64,000 bases of DNA from Bacteroidales bacterium UBA5833 (lineage in GTDB: Bacteria > Bacteroidota > Bacteroidia > Bacteroidales > Lentimicrobiaceae), in assembly GCA_002433025.1 (NCBI GenBank), contig DJGZ01000041.1:1-64000 (forward strand), written 5' to 3'. The notes under the pieces were generated by a model. The model worked only from the letters and a program-made list of their open reading frames with translations, searched no databases and was not told where the DNA came from. Shown piece after piece: positions 17,063 to 26,461 of the stretch (the stretch's first letter is position 1; the number at the start of each line of letters is the position of its first letter). A program made the position numbers and the translations under genes.

Positions 17063-18973
17063 TTACTTTACTTCTTCAAAGTCGACATCGGTAACTTCCT
17101 GATCGGGGCCTTTGGATGAACCACCATCACCGGCTGCTGATGCAGGTTCACCGGCTGGCTGACCGGAAGCCTGGCTGGCTTTGTACATCTCTTCGCTGGC
17201 AGCCGACCAGGCTGTATTCAACGAAGCCAATGCAGCATCTATCCCGGCAATATTACGGTTTTTGTGGGCTTCCTTCAGTTCTTCAAGGGCCTTTTCAATC
17301 GGCACTTTCTTTTCTGCAGGCAGTTTATCTCCAAACTCTTTTAATTGTTTTTCCGTCTGGAAGATCATGGCGTCGGCGCTATTCAGCTTATCCACCTCTT
17401 CCTTGGCTTTACGGTCGGTTTCAGCATTGGCGGTGGCCTCATCCTTCATACGTCTGATTTCATCTTCCGACAATCCGGATGAAGCTTCGATGCGGATCTG
17501 CTGCGATTTTCCGGTTCCTTTGTCTTTGGCTGAAACATGCAGGATTCCGTTGGCATCAATATCAAAAGTAACCTCGATCTGAGGGATACCACGGGGTGCC
17601 GGAGGAATTCCGTCAAGGTGGAACCGGCCGATGCTCTTGTTATCGCGTGCCATCGGGCGTTCACCCTGAAGGATATGTATTTCGACCGATGGCTGGTGAT
17701 CACTTGCTGTTGAGAACACTTCCGATTTCTTGGTCGGAATGGTTGTGTTGGATTCAATCAGGCGGGTCATCACGCCACCAAGGGTTTCAATACCGAGTGA
17801 CAAGGGGGTAACGTCGAGCAGCAACACGTCTTTAACCTCTCCGGTCAGCACACCGCCCTGAATGGCAGCACCAACGGCTACAACCTCATCGGGGTTTACC
17901 CCTTTCGAAGGAGCTTTGCCGAAGAAATCCTCTACAATTTTCTGAATAGCGGGTATACGGGTTGACCCTCCCACCAGGATAACCTCGTCAATGTCAGCGG
18001 TAGTTAACCCGGCATCCTTCAGTGCCTGACGGCAAGGATCAATGGTAGAGCGAATCAGTTTATCATTGAGCTGTTCAAATTTCGAACGTGAAAGGGTACG
18101 CACCAGGTGTTTGGGAATTCCATCCACCGGCATGATATAAGGCAGGTTAATTTCGGTAGATGTTGAACTTGAAAGTTCGATCTTAGCCTTCTCAGCAGCC
18201 TCTTTCAGGCGTTGCAATGCCATTGGGTCTTTACGCAGATCAATACCTTCGTCGTTTTTGAACTCCTCTGCCAGCCAGTCAATGATATTGTGATCGAAGT
18301 CGTCACCGCCCAGGTGGGTATCCCCGTTGGTGGATTTCACTTCAAAAACGCCGTCTCCGAGTTCAAGAATAGAGATATCAAATGTACCTCCGCCAAGGTC
18401 GAACACGGCAACTTTAATATCCTTGTTTTTCTTGTCGAGGCCATAAGCAAGTGCAGCAGCAGTAGGCTCATTGATGATACGTTTTACCGTGAGTCCGGCG
18501 ATTTCACCGGCTTCTTTGGTTGCCTGACGCTGAGAATCGCTGAAATATGCCGGCACGGTAATCACCGCTTCAGTTACTGACTGACCGAGGTAATCTTCGG
18601 CGGTCTTCTTCATCTTCTGAAGCACCATGGCTGAGATTTCCTGAGGGGTGTAGTTGCGGTCGTCAATCTGTACCCTGGGGGTATTGTTATCTCCTTTAAT
18701 TACCTTATAAGGAACCCGGCCAACTTCTTTGGTAACCCGGTCGAATGTCTCACCCATAAACCGCTTGATGGAAAAAACAGTACGGTGAGGATTGGTAATT
18801 GCCTGACGCTTGGCAGGATCACCAACTTTGCGTTCTCCGTTTTCGGTAAATGCCACAATTGAAGGCGTGGTTCTGCGGCCTTCGCTGTTGGGAATAACTA
18901 CCGGTTCATTTCCTTCCATTACCGATACACACGAATTGGTGGTACCGAGGTCAATTCCAATGATCTTACCCAT
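17063..18973 (-). CDS. dnaK: Molecular chaperone DnaK (Hsp70)
   Basis: DnaK binds exposed hydrophobic segments of client proteins in an ATP cycle driven by DnaJ and GrpE. The 636-residue protein has the ATPase phosphate-1 loop GIDLGTTNSCV at the start, the second phosphate region VFDLGGGTFDISIL, the adenosine motif ILVGGSTRIP, the linker DVLLLDVTPLSLGIETLGG, a full substrate-binding domain, and the acidic tail ending TDVDFEEVK. It is full length. dnaJ and grpE are not adjacent. It lies 286 bp after the DUF4249 gene, beyond a terminator, so it should have its own promoter; none was clearly recognised, and no CIRCE element was seen. Confidence 0.98.
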   Translation of the reverse strand: MGKIIGIDLGTTNSCVSVMEGNEPVVIPNSEGRRTTPSIVAFTENGERKVGDPAKRQAITNPHRTVFSIKRFMGETFDRVTKEVGRVPYKVIKGDNNTPRVQIDDRNYTPQEISAMVLQKMKKTAEDYLGQSVTEAVITVPAYFSDSQRQATKEAGEIAGLTVKRIINEPTAAALAYGLDKKNKDIKVAVFDLGGGTFDISILELGDGVFEVKSTNGDTHLGGDDFDHNIIDWLAEEFKNDEGIDLRKDPMALQRLKEAAEKAKIELSSSTSTEINLPYIMPVDGIPKHLVRTLSRSKFEQLNDKLIRSTIDPCRQALKDAGLTTADIDEVILVGGSTRIPAIQKIVEDFFGKAPSKGVNPDEVVAVGAAIQGGVLTGEVKDVLLLDVTPLSLGIETLGGVMTRLIESNTTIPTKKSEVFSTASDHQPSVEIHILQGERPMARDNKSIGRFHLDGIPPAPRGIPQIEVTFDIDANGILHVSAKDKGTGKSQQIRIEASSGLSEDEIRRMKDEATANAETDRKAKEEVDKLNSADAMIFQTEKQLKEFGDKLPAEKKVPIEKALEELKEAHKNRNIAGIDAALASLNTAWSAASEEMYKASQASGQPAGEPASAAGDGGSSKGPDQEVTDVDFEEVK

Positions 18974-19112
18974 TTTATCTTAAATTTTTAAAATGTCAAT
19001 TTTGTTTTCGTGGCAATTGTCAAGGATTATGCCAAGCTTGAAAAATAGCGCATACTAATAGGAACCACCCGTCCAGATTGACCATATAATCCTAATTATC
19101 AAATATTTAGAC

Positions 19113-19140
19113 AAAATAAAACCGGCTAAGCATAGCCGGT
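19113..19140 (-). terminator. Terminator of the DUF4249 lipoprotein gene
   Basis: ACCGGCTA (19121-19128) and TAGCCGGT (19133-19140) pair with a 4-nt loop. On the minus strand the stem is followed by TTTATTTTG (19113-19120). It lies about 80 bp past the DUF4249 stop and separates that gene from dnaK. Confidence 0.7.
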
Positions 19141-19218
19141 CGTTTAATTTTGCCATGACACCCGGATTATGACATTTCGTCAGCAACCACCTCCTGAAGC
19201 TTTATCCGAGAAACGCTG

Positions 19219-20259
19219 CTAATTTCCTATTTTCTTGACAAATTTCAGGTTTTCATTGATCAGGCGTTCTTCGGTCGAAGGCCCGATCCTCATTTTTACA
19301 GAAGGTGTTTCCGTAGATTTTAAATAACGGCAGGAAAAAAGCCCGATCCCGTTTTCAATATTGGTATAATCGGGCTTCTCCTGGACAATCCCGGAAGAAG
19401 GTTCATTAACTTCCATATAGGTGTTCAGTTCATCGCCTGAAACAGCAAAAAGGAACTCGACCCTGTTGACCAGCCTGGAAACAACATCATTCTCGCTGAA
19501 CTCATCCCCTGATTTATAAGGAATCAGGCTTTTGCAGACGGTGAAGAAGCTGGCCGGGCTGTAAAGCAACTCCATCGATTCACCGCCTTGCACCGAAACA
19601 GATTTTGCAGAACTGAAATTCCAGTCAATACTTCTTGCCATGGTATCACGTCCGGGACCAATCACCTCATCGAACCAGAACCTCACGGAAACATTATATC
19701 TCCGGCCGTTTTTTGCCGAAAACCATTTAACCCGCTGATTGCTTTCGGCTGTGAAATTAATGCTCTGCTGTCCGGGCCGGGGTGTTTCAACAGCAAAATC
19801 ATGAACCAGCGGCGTTTGCGCCGTTATGACTTTCCCTGTAATCTTGTTCTTTATTTCAAGGTGATAGGTATAATCTTTATTTACGTAGTCAGCCGGAACT
19901 TTAAAGGCTGCTTTGTAAACCACCTGTTCCGGCGCATAAAATATGCCTTCCTCCTTATTAAATACGGTTGTGGTATCCAGGTTGAAACTCCTGGTTTCCG
20001 TTGACCCTGCTTTCTCAATGATCCGGACTTCAAGGTTATTAAGATATGAAGCGGAATCTGCCTCCTGAGCATAGGTAAGGGCATTCCCTTCACCCAGAAA
20101 AGCCTTGTTGATCTTCACATAGTGCACTGAATCGTTCTGACTGATCAAACCATAGACCACGGTGATATCTTTCCATTCGGCAGTAACATCAAAGTCGGTT
20201 TCACAGGCATTAAAGGATAACATTGAAACCAAAGCAAGCAATAAAAACACTTTTTTCAT
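19219..20259 (-). CDS. DUF4249-family lipoprotein
   Basis: The 346-residue product begins MKKVFLLLALVSML and has a lipobox ending FNAC, so it should be a lipoprotein. The N-terminal ETDFDVTAEWKDITVVYGLISQNDSVHYVKINKAFLG region and the later strand-rich part match the DUF4249 pattern common in Bacteroidota, where such genes often accompany TonB-dependent receptors. None is adjacent here. The molecular function is unknown. The ATG at 20259 is chosen because it places the signal peptide at the N-terminus; the frame stays open to 20376. A -7-like element is at 20317-20324. Confidence 0.82.
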   Translation of the reverse strand: MKKVFLLLALVSMLSFNACETDFDVTAEWKDITVVYGLISQNDSVHYVKINKAFLGEGNALTYAQEADSASYLNNLEVRIIEKAGSTETRSFNLDTTTVFNKEEGIFYAPEQVVYKAAFKVPADYVNKDYTYHLEIKNKITGKVITAQTPLVHDFAVETPRPGQQSINFTAESNQRVKWFSAKNGRRYNVSVRFWFDEVIGPGRDTMARSIDWNFSSAKSVSVQGGESMELLYSPASFFTVCKSLIPYKSGDEFSENDVVSRLVNRVEFLFAVSGDELNTYMEVNEPSSGIVQEKPDYTNIENGIGLFSCRYLKSTETPSVKMRIGPSTEERLINENLKFVKKIGN

Positions 20260-20316
20260 CGGTATAGTCTTAGGCAGTAAAATGCAACAGTATTGACAAA
20301 AACAATTTAGGGCTGA

Positions 20317-20324
20317 CAAATTTA
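20317..20324 (-). promoter_or_regulatory. -7-like element of the DUF4249 lipoprotein gene
   Basis: TAAATTTG on the minus strand fits TAnnTTTG, 58 bp before the chosen ATG. No TTTG lies at the expected upstream distance. Confidence 0.4.
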
Positions 20325-20635
20325 CATAAAAACTGAAACACATTGATAGGCGTATTATAAAATAGGAATAACGCATCCTGCAGAAAACCGGGATCCTAAA
20401 GAAATTTTACCCCGGATCCTGAAATCCCTGATGAAATTATAAAGACAGGTTGCGGTTTCATCGGGTATTTATTTTGACTTAAACTATTGTGCTGCAGCCT
20501 GGTGCACTCATATTTTTCTGATGAATCCGAACAGATTGTGGAACAAAGACGGGTGCAACTGTTAACGAAGAACCTGTCAGATGTTAAATATCCTGAAGGC
20601 TTCCCTGAAAAAGCATGAGGTATGCTTTTGTTTTG

Positions 20636-20643
20636 TAGCTTTG
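20636..20643 (+). promoter_or_regulatory. -7-like element upstream of panB
   Basis: TAGCTTTG fits TAnnTTTG and lies 85 bp before the panB ATG. No -33 element was found at 19-21 nt. Confidence 0.35.
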
Positions 20644-20728
20644 TAATCAGTTGTGATGCCACTTTTACGCCGGGCAGCGCTGTGCAAAAACAGCATTTGT
20701 TTCAAATCTCTCTAAAGATTATCTTCCT

Positions 20729-21559
20729 ATGATAACACCTGACATCTCAAAGTTTGCCAATGTAACAAAGGTTACAACGCATGTGCTTCAGGAAATGAAA
20801 CTGAAGAATGAAAAGATCGCAATGCTGACTGCCTATGATTATTCAATGGCCAGGCTTCTTGACAAAGCGGGTATCGATGTTATACTGGTAGGTGATTCGG
20901 CATCCAATGTTATGGCAGGCCACACCTCTACCCTGCCGATCACCCTGAATGAGATGATCTATCATGCATCCTCTGTGGTGAGGGCAGTAAAGCGGGCGCT
21001 GGTTATCACCGATCTGCCCTTCGGAACTTATCAGGGCAATTCAAAGGAAGCGTTGAGCTCCTCCATTCGTATTATGAAAGAATCAGGATCGGATGCAGTA
21101 AAAATGGAAGGCGGGCGCGAAATCCTTGAATCGGTTGACAGAATCTTATCTGCAGGAATACCCGTTATGGGGCATCTCGGCCTGACTCCGCAGTCGATTC
21201 ATAAGTTCGGCACCTATGTTGTGCGGGCGACCGAAGAGAATGAAGCCCGCAAGCTGGTCGAAGATGCCCACCTGCTTGAAAATGCCGGCTGCTTTGGCAT
21301 TGTTCTCGAAAAAATTCCTGCAAAACTGGCAGCACAGGTGGCAAAAGAAATCAGGATTCCGATTATCGGCATCGGCGCCGGCCCTGATGTTGACGGACAG
21401 GTGCTGGTTTTGCACGACATGCTTGGTATTACCCAGGAGTTCTCCCCAAGGTTTCTTCGCCGCTATCACAACCTGAGCGAAGAAATTCAGGGGTCGGTAA
21501 AGTCATACATCCGGGATGTTAAAACTGTTGACTTCCCGAATGAAAGGGAACAGTATTAA
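20729..21559 (+). CDS. panB: 3-methyl-2-oxobutanoate hydroxymethyltransferase (PanB)
   Basis: PanB transfers a hydroxymethyl group from 5,10-methylene-THF to alpha-ketoisovalerate, giving ketopantoate, the first step of pantothenate synthesis. The 276-residue protein has the family blocks in order: MLTAYDYSMARLLD, the metal-binding VGDSASNVMAGH, TDLPFGTYQ, VKMEGG with a metal-ligand Glu, MGHLGLTPQ, the catalytic-Glu region IVLEKIP, and IGIGAGPDVDGQVLVLHDMLG. The length is normal. No panC or panD is nearby. The pseudouridine synthase gene follows after 70 bp on the same strand and may be co-transcribed. Confidence 0.97.
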   Translation: MITPDISKFANVTKVTTHVLQEMKLKNEKIAMLTAYDYSMARLLDKAGIDVILVGDSASNVMAGHTSTLPITLNEMIYHASSVVRAVKRALVITDLPFGTYQGNSKEALSSSIRIMKESGSDAVKMEGGREILESVDRILSAGIPVMGHLGLTPQSIHKFGTYVVRATEENEARKLVEDAHLLENAGCFGIVLEKIPAKLAAQVAKEIRIPIIGIGAGPDVDGQVLVLHDMLGITQEFSPRFLRRYHNLSEEIQGSVKSYIRDVKTVDFPNEREQY

Positions 21560-21629
21560 AGATAACGACTTAAATCAACTGTCCGGTGCTGCCTGACAGT
21601 TAACGTGCAATATATCTGCCCGACAGGCT

Positions 21630-22313
21630 ATGACCGGTTTACCTCAGATTCTGTTTGAAGACAATCACCTGCTGATTATCAATAAAAGGCCGGGCGAAAT
21701 CGTGCAGGGAGACAAGACCGGCGATGCTCCGCTGGTTGATCAGTTGAAGTTATATCTGAAAGAAAAATACAATAAACCCGGAGCAGTCTTTCTGGGCCTT
21801 GTCCACCGCCTCGACCGGCCGGTAAGCGGGGCGGTTATCTTTGCCAAAACCTCAAAATCGCTCAGCCGCCTTACCCGGATGGTGAAAGAGAGGGAAATCA
21901 CCAAAATATACTGGGCGGTGGTTGATCGTGTGCCGGAACCGGAGGAAGGCCTTCTGGTAAACTATCTGATCAAGAACGAACGTCAGAACAAGTCATTTCC
22001 TGCAGAAGAGCATACCCCCGGCGCAAAAAGGGCAGAGCTCTGCTACAAGCACATCGCCTCAGGAAAAACCTATCACCTGCTTGAAATCAGCCTGCTTACG
22101 GGAAGGCACCACCAGATCAGGGCGCAACTGGCTTTAGCAGGCTGCCACATCAAAGGCGACCTTAAATACGGCGCAGCCCGCTCCAACCCCGGCGGCTCAA
22201 TCAGCCTTCATGCCCGTTTGCTTGATTTCATCCACCCGGTAAACAAGGAAAAAATCCACATTGTCGCGCCGGTTCCTGCAAATCCGGAATGGCAATACTT
22301 CACAGATAAATAA
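21630..22313 (+). CDS. RluA-family RNA pseudouridine synthase
   Basis: Isomerises specific uridines in rRNA or tRNA to pseudouridine. The 227-residue protein carries the RluA catalytic motif HRLDRPVSGAVIFAK with Asp62 as the nucleophile, the IYWAVVD strand, and LLTGRHHQIRAQLALAGCHIKGDLKYG near the C-terminus. It begins directly with the catalytic domain and lacks the N-terminal S4 domain of RluC/RluD, so it is a short RluA type. The precise RNA site is not predictable. Confidence 0.93.
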   Translation: MTGLPQILFEDNHLLIINKRPGEIVQGDKTGDAPLVDQLKLYLKEKYNKPGAVFLGLVHRLDRPVSGAVIFAKTSKSLSRLTRMVKEREITKIYWAVVDRVPEPEEGLLVNYLIKNERQNKSFPAEEHTPGAKRAELCYKHIASGKTYHLLEISLLTGRHHQIRAQLALAGCHIKGDLKYGAARSNPGGSISLHARLLDFIHPVNKEKIHIVAPVPANPEWQYFTDK

Positions 22314-22530
22314 TTCTCATCAGGATGGGACTCTTTTTCTTCAGAAAAGCAAGAACGGGTTGGCAACCGGAAAATCCTTTTCTTTAAAGCCAACACATGG
22401 CCGGTAAATTGTTTTGTGATTAAATTAGCGGTTTACAAGCCATGAACCATGGAAATTCCGGACATTTGAGCAAGTTCACATGACAAAATCCAGAATTGAT
22501 TGTTGTTGATTCACCGCCAAACCTGATTTC

Positions 22531-25347
22531 GTGAAAAAAGGATTTTCAGCCCTGATACTCACCGCCCTGATCATAACATCTACTGCATTGCATGCGCAGT
22601 ACTATGATATTGGTCAGGCCCCGGCGCGTACCCGCTGGATGAAAATCGACACGGGCAACTTCAGCATCATTTATCCCGATTTTCTTCACGGGAAGGCCAG
22701 ACAAACAGCCGTACTTTTCGGCACGCAAACTGACGCTGTAGCTTCGGGCATGCAGACAGTCACGCGCAAAACGCCCATAATACTACATCCTCAAAGTGCA
22801 ATTCCGAATGCTTTTGCTATCTGGGCACCCAGGCGGATTGAGCTATACACCATACCGCCCCAGGACAATTATGCACAGCCTTGGTTGCATCAGCTGGCAC
22901 TCCATGAATACCGGCACATCGTTCAGCTGTCAAAGCTTGACCAGGGGATTACCCGCTTTTTCGGCTATCTTTTCGGACAGCAGGCGGCTGCGGTCTCCAC
23001 AGGGCTTTTTGTCCCTTCCTGGTTTATCGAAGGTGATGCAGTGGCAACTGAAACGGCCCTGAGCAATACAGGAAGGGGCCGGGTACCATCGTTTAACGCT
23101 CCTTTAAGAGCCCTGCTGGCAGAAAAAGGGGCATACAGCTACCCCAAAGCAAGCCTGGGATCATACCGTGATTTCGTCCCGGATATTTATACAATGGGGT
23201 ATCATATTATTGCAGCATCACGCACCCTTTACGGGCAGGCCTCCTGGAACGAAGCCTTGAATTCCGTTGCAAGAAAACCCTGGTTGATTGCACCATTTAA
23301 TCACGGACTTAAAAGCTTTTCAGGGCTGAATAAAAAAGGGATATACCGGCAATCAATGGCTTATCTCGACAGTCTCTGGCAAGGCAAACAGCCATCGGAC
23401 GAAGCAACCCGGGTAAAGCACACAAATTCCCAAAGCTATACAAACTACCACAGTCCGCAGCAGTTGAATGATTCAACATTTATTTCCCTTAAGACATCTC
23501 TGCATGATATCCCCCGGATAATAAAAATACATAGCAGTGGCCGGGAGGAGGTGCTTCATACGCCGGGTTATATCTTTGACAACCGTATCTCCTGCAGCAA
23601 TGGTTTGCTTGTATGGTCGGAATACCGTCCGCATGTCCGCTGGGCTACCGTCAGTTACACCGACCTGGTTTACCTCAACACCAAAACCGGGGAGGTTTCC
23701 CGAAAAGCATTCAGAAAAAGACTCTATGCCCCGGCATTAAGCCCTGACGGAGAAAAGACCGCTGCTGCAGAGACCGATGAAACAGGGAAATACTACATAA
23801 CCGTTATTCAAAGTGACACGCTGAACAGGTTCATTGTTCCGGAAAATGTTTTCCCGTCGTTTCCTTCCTGGTCGGAGGATATGAGAAGAATCGCCTTCAT
23901 CGGTACAAGCGAATCCGGAAAAGCCATGTATATGCTTGACCTGGACAATGGAACCATCTCACTATTATTGCCCTGCGCCTTCGCGGAAATCAGTGAGCCA
24001 TATTTCGCAGATAAAGTCATTCTTTTTACAGCATCCGTAAGAGCAAAAAGCCAGATCTGCCTACTGGATATCAGTTCGGGTGAGGCAAGTGTGGTCACTT
24101 CGTCGGCATATGGCGCCTTCGCACCTTCTTACTCGCACAACAGATTGACATACCTTGAATATACAGCCGGAGGAACACGCATCGCCAACCGTCCAATCAA
24201 TCAACTGACCAACCAGCCCTACATACCAGATACAGATCATTCATGGCCGCTGGCCCGGACACTTTCAAGGCAGGAAAATTTCGATGGCAAGCCGTTCGGG
24301 ATGCCTGAAACCGACTTTACATCTAAAAGATACAGGAAAGCGTCCCACCTTTTCGGAATTCACAGCTGGGCTCCGCTATACATTGATATCGGCGGCGAAA
24401 CGGCACGACCGGGATTTGCCGTAATGAGTCAGAACCTGCTGAGTACCATGTTTATCACTGCCGGCTATGATTACAATACGGCAGAAGACGCCGGTATGTT
24501 TCGGGCAAGTGCAGCCTGGAAGGGCTGGTTTCCGGAGCTCAGGCTCACCGCCTCCCATGGTCTGAGGGCTTCGGAATATTCCGGAGATAATTATCAGCGT
24601 AAACGCTTTACATGGGGCGAGACCAACCTGGATCTCAGCATCAGCCAGGCGCTGAATCTTTCGCGCGGCAGTGTTAACTCAGGGTTATTCGGCGAAATCA
24701 CACACAATTACAGCCAGGTCAGACACCTTCCCGGCACACCTGACCGCTTTATGAAGGGCATATTATCCGGAATGAGTTACCGGTTTTTCGGATATTCCTA
24801 TCAAAGGCAGGCATACCGTGATCTGGCCCCTGACTTCGGACTTAACCTGGATATCAGATTCCGTCATTCTCCTTTCGGTGAAATCAACGCCGGAAATATT
24901 TTCGGCATCCAGTCACAGCTCTTTTTGCAAGGCTTTGCACCAAATCACTCAATTTCTGTTTATGGCGCCTTTCAACTTGCTGACCCGGGAGATTACCGGT
25001 ATGCCAACCTGATCAGTATTTCGCGCGGTTATACAACAATACCATTTGGCGAGAAACTGATCAGCTGGAAAGCAGCCTATCGTCTGCCCCTCTTTTATCC
25101 AGACTTCCAGGTGGGAGGCCTGCTTTACATCAAGCGGGTAAGGGCTAATGCATTTTATGATTTTACGGAAGTGAGAGAATCACCAGGCGGCGGGCATTTC
25201 AATGCAGCCGGACTTGACCTGATCAGTGATTTACACCTGTTCGGATTGAGTACCCCGGTAAGTGCCGGTATCAGGAGTGTTTATACTTTCAGAGAGGCAA
25301 CTCCCGTATTCGGATTCCTGTTCTCAATAAATTTTTATGAGTATTGA
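22531..25347 (+). CDS. Secreted gluzincin-like peptidase/propeller/outer-membrane barrel protein
   Basis: Starts with GTG. The 938-residue product has a signal peptide ending ALHAQ. Residues 40-250 resemble a zinc metallopeptidase domain: HEYRH (125-129) gives an HEXXH motif, and WFIEG (164-168) supplies a candidate third zinc ligand, Glu167. The middle (about 300-560) has repeats like 'APALSPDGEKTAAAETD' and 'FPSWSEDMRRIAFIG', typical of TolB/PD40 propeller blades. The C-terminal third is rich in alternating aromatic residues and ends FLFSINFYEY, as in outer-membrane barrels. Known Bacteroidota proteins share parts of this plan, but the substrate is unknown. It stands alone on the plus strand after a 217-bp gap. 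Confidence 0.72.
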   Translation: MKKGFSALILTALIITSTALHAQYYDIGQAPARTRWMKIDTGNFSIIYPDFLHGKARQTAVLFGTQTDAVASGMQTVTRKTPIILHPQSAIPNAFAIWAPRRIELYTIPPQDNYAQPWLHQLALHEYRHIVQLSKLDQGITRFFGYLFGQQAAAVSTGLFVPSWFIEGDAVATETALSNTGRGRVPSFNAPLRALLAEKGAYSYPKASLGSYRDFVPDIYTMGYHIIAASRTLYGQASWNEALNSVARKPWLIAPFNHGLKSFSGLNKKGIYRQSMAYLDSLWQGKQPSDEATRVKHTNSQSYTNYHSPQQLNDSTFISLKTSLHDIPRIIKIHSSGREEVLHTPGYIFDNRISCSNGLLVWSEYRPHVRWATVSYTDLVYLNTKTGEVSRKAFRKRLYAPALSPDGEKTAAAETDETGKYYITVIQSDTLNRFIVPENVFPSFPSWSEDMRRIAFIGTSESGKAMYMLDLDNGTISLLLPCAFAEISEPYFADKVILFTASVRAKSQICLLDISSGEASVVTSSAYGAFAPSYSHNRLTYLEYTAGGTRIANRPINQLTNQPYIPDTDHSWPLARTLSRQENFDGKPFGMPETDFTSKRYRKASHLFGIHSWAPLYIDIGGETARPGFAVMSQNLLSTMFITAGYDYNTAEDAGMFRASAAWKGWFPELRLTASHGLRASEYSGDNYQRKRFTWGETNLDLSISQALNLSRGSVNSGLFGEITHNYSQVRHLPGTPDRFMKGILSGMSYRFFGYSYQRQAYRDLAPDFGLNLDIRFRHSPFGEINAGNIFGIQSQLFLQGFAPNHSISVYGAFQLADPGDYRYANLISISRGYTTIPFGEKLISWKAAYRLPLFYPDFQVGGLLYIKRVRANAFYDFTEVRESPGGGHFNAAGLDLISDLHLFGLSTPVSAGIRSVYTFREATPVFGFLFSINFYEY

Positions 25348-25402
25348 ACTGAATAACAGATTATTCATTATATTCGTTTCATCAATCATCCGGACATAAG
25401 GC

Positions 25403-25759
25403 ATGAAATTTCCGGTAAGGCTCTTACTCACAACCATCTCTGTGATTGTTACCGCGTTTATCCTGCCAGGTATCAGTTCAGAAACTTTTCTGGCTGCACT
25501 TGCGGCAGCCGTAGCACTTGCGTTGCTGATAACCAGCACCAAAAGAATTTTTCTCAGATTGAAGATCCCGATGAATATGATTTTCTTCGGATTTATCCTG
25601 TTTACACTGATCACATTGCTCACACTCCTGATATCAGAACTTATTCCCGGTTTCAGTGTAAACAGTGTCTGGCATGCCATCATTTTCAGCATTATTCTTA
25701 CAGGGATAACTTCCGTCATCAATTCTTCCGTTGCCTCAACAGACAGTTATCACCATTGA
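25403..25759 (+). CDS. Small membrane protein, phage_holin_4_2 (YvlD)-like
   Basis: A 118-residue hydrophobic protein with four predicted membrane helices (around 7-25, 28-45, 56-80, 88-108). The pattern TAFILPGISSETFLAALAAAVALALLI and the spacing of helices fit the YvlD/DUF360 family of small bacterial membrane proteins named after a phage holin. Function in bacteria is unknown and there is no phage context. An overlapping minus-strand frame (25324-25722) is rejected. Confidence 0.7.
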   Translation: MKFPVRLLLTTISVIVTAFILPGISSETFLAALAAAVALALLITSTKRIFLRLKIPMNMIFFGFILFTLITLLTLLISELIPGFSVNSVWHAIIFSIILTGITSVINSSVASTDSYHH

Positions 25760-25783
25760 TCCGGTATGTTCAGGTATGCTGAC

Positions 25784-25818
25784 CCCGGTTGTTGTAATTT
25801 CATATCCAGCCGGGTTTT
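25784..25818 (+). terminator. Possible terminator after the holin-like gene
   Basis: CCCGGTT (25784-25790) can pair with AGCCGGG (25808-25814), with one G-T pair, followed by four T residues. The loop is long (17 nt) and the T-tract short, so the call is tentative. Confidence 0.4.
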
Positions 25819-25993
25819 ACTATTTATGAATATTTACCGGATAATAAATGCCCTGACCTTAGTCAGTCATCAACACACTGACCATCTGGCCCTTACGCTG
25901 ACACCAGACTTCTACCTATAAATTAGTGCGAAAATGCAGATCCGATTCGTGCTCTTCGTATTTTCGTAACATAATTCAATTACGGATAAAGAT

Positions 25994-26458
25994 ATGAAAA
26001 GCAGAATGATCAGCCTTCCCGATACAATTGAGGAAATTATTTCGGGTTGCGAGGTTTGTTATGTGGGGATGGCAGACCCGGAGCATATGCCCTATACCCT
26101 CCCTTTCAATTTTGGTTACGCTGATGGAACAGTTTACCTTCATTCGGCACCCACCGGCAGAAAAATGGAAGTACTGAGGAATAATCCGAACGTCTGCATT
26201 GCATTCAGCACCGCGCACGAGCTTTACAAACAATCGGAACAGGTAGCATGCAGTTATGGCATGAAGTACAAAAGCGTACTGATCAGCGGAAAGGTTGAAT
26301 TTGTTGAAGATTTCGATGAGAAAGTCAGGATACTGAACATCATTATGCGGCAATATACGCAGCGCGACGATTTTAGTTACAACGCCCCCGCGGTGAATAA
26401 CGTTGCCGTGATGATAGTCAGGGCTGTAAAAACGGAAGCGAAAGCATTCGGTTATTAA
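25994..26458 (+). CDS. Pyridoxamine 5'-phosphate oxidase-fold flavoprotein, NimA-like
   Basis: A 154-residue split-barrel protein. The block YLHSAPTGRKMEVLRNNPNVCIAF and the later QVACSYGMKYKSVLISGKVEFVED are the usual NimA/PNPOx-like marks; such proteins bind FMN or F420 or heme and reduce small molecules. In 5-nitroimidazole resistance, NimA proteins of Bacteroides reduce the drug's nitro group; whether this homologue does so cannot be told. It ends 3 bp before the convergent PAP2 gene. Confidence 0.85.
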   Translation: MKSRMISLPDTIEEIISGCEVCYVGMADPEHMPYTLPFNFGYADGTVYLHSAPTGRKMEVLRNNPNVCIAFSTAHELYKQSEQVACSYGMKYKSVLISGKVEFVEDFDEKVRILNIIMRQYTQRDDFSYNAPAVNNVAVMIVRAVKTEAKAFGY

Positions 26459-26461
26459 ATA

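Larger units (their letters stand above)
20260..20728. other. Divergent intergenic region between DUF4249 gene and panB
   Basis: Holds -7-like elements for both directions: TAAATTTG on the minus strand (20317-20324) for the lipoprotein, and TAGCTTTG on the plus strand (20636-20643) for panB. An 88-codon minus-strand frame (20396-20662) has no family features and is judged chance. Confidence 0.4.

Noticed and set aside
20396..20662. 88-codon minus-strand frame between the DUF4249 gene and panB
   Set aside because: Composition rich in Ser, Cys and Lys with no motif or start signal; it overlaps the panB promoter region.
25324..25722. 132-codon minus-strand frame overlapping the holin-like gene
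   Set aside because: It is antisense to a plus-strand frame with four clear membrane helices and a recognisable family; it has no features of its own.
25403..25759. Prophage signal from a holin-like protein
   Set aside because: No other phage gene is nearby; the family is common in bacterial chromosomes.
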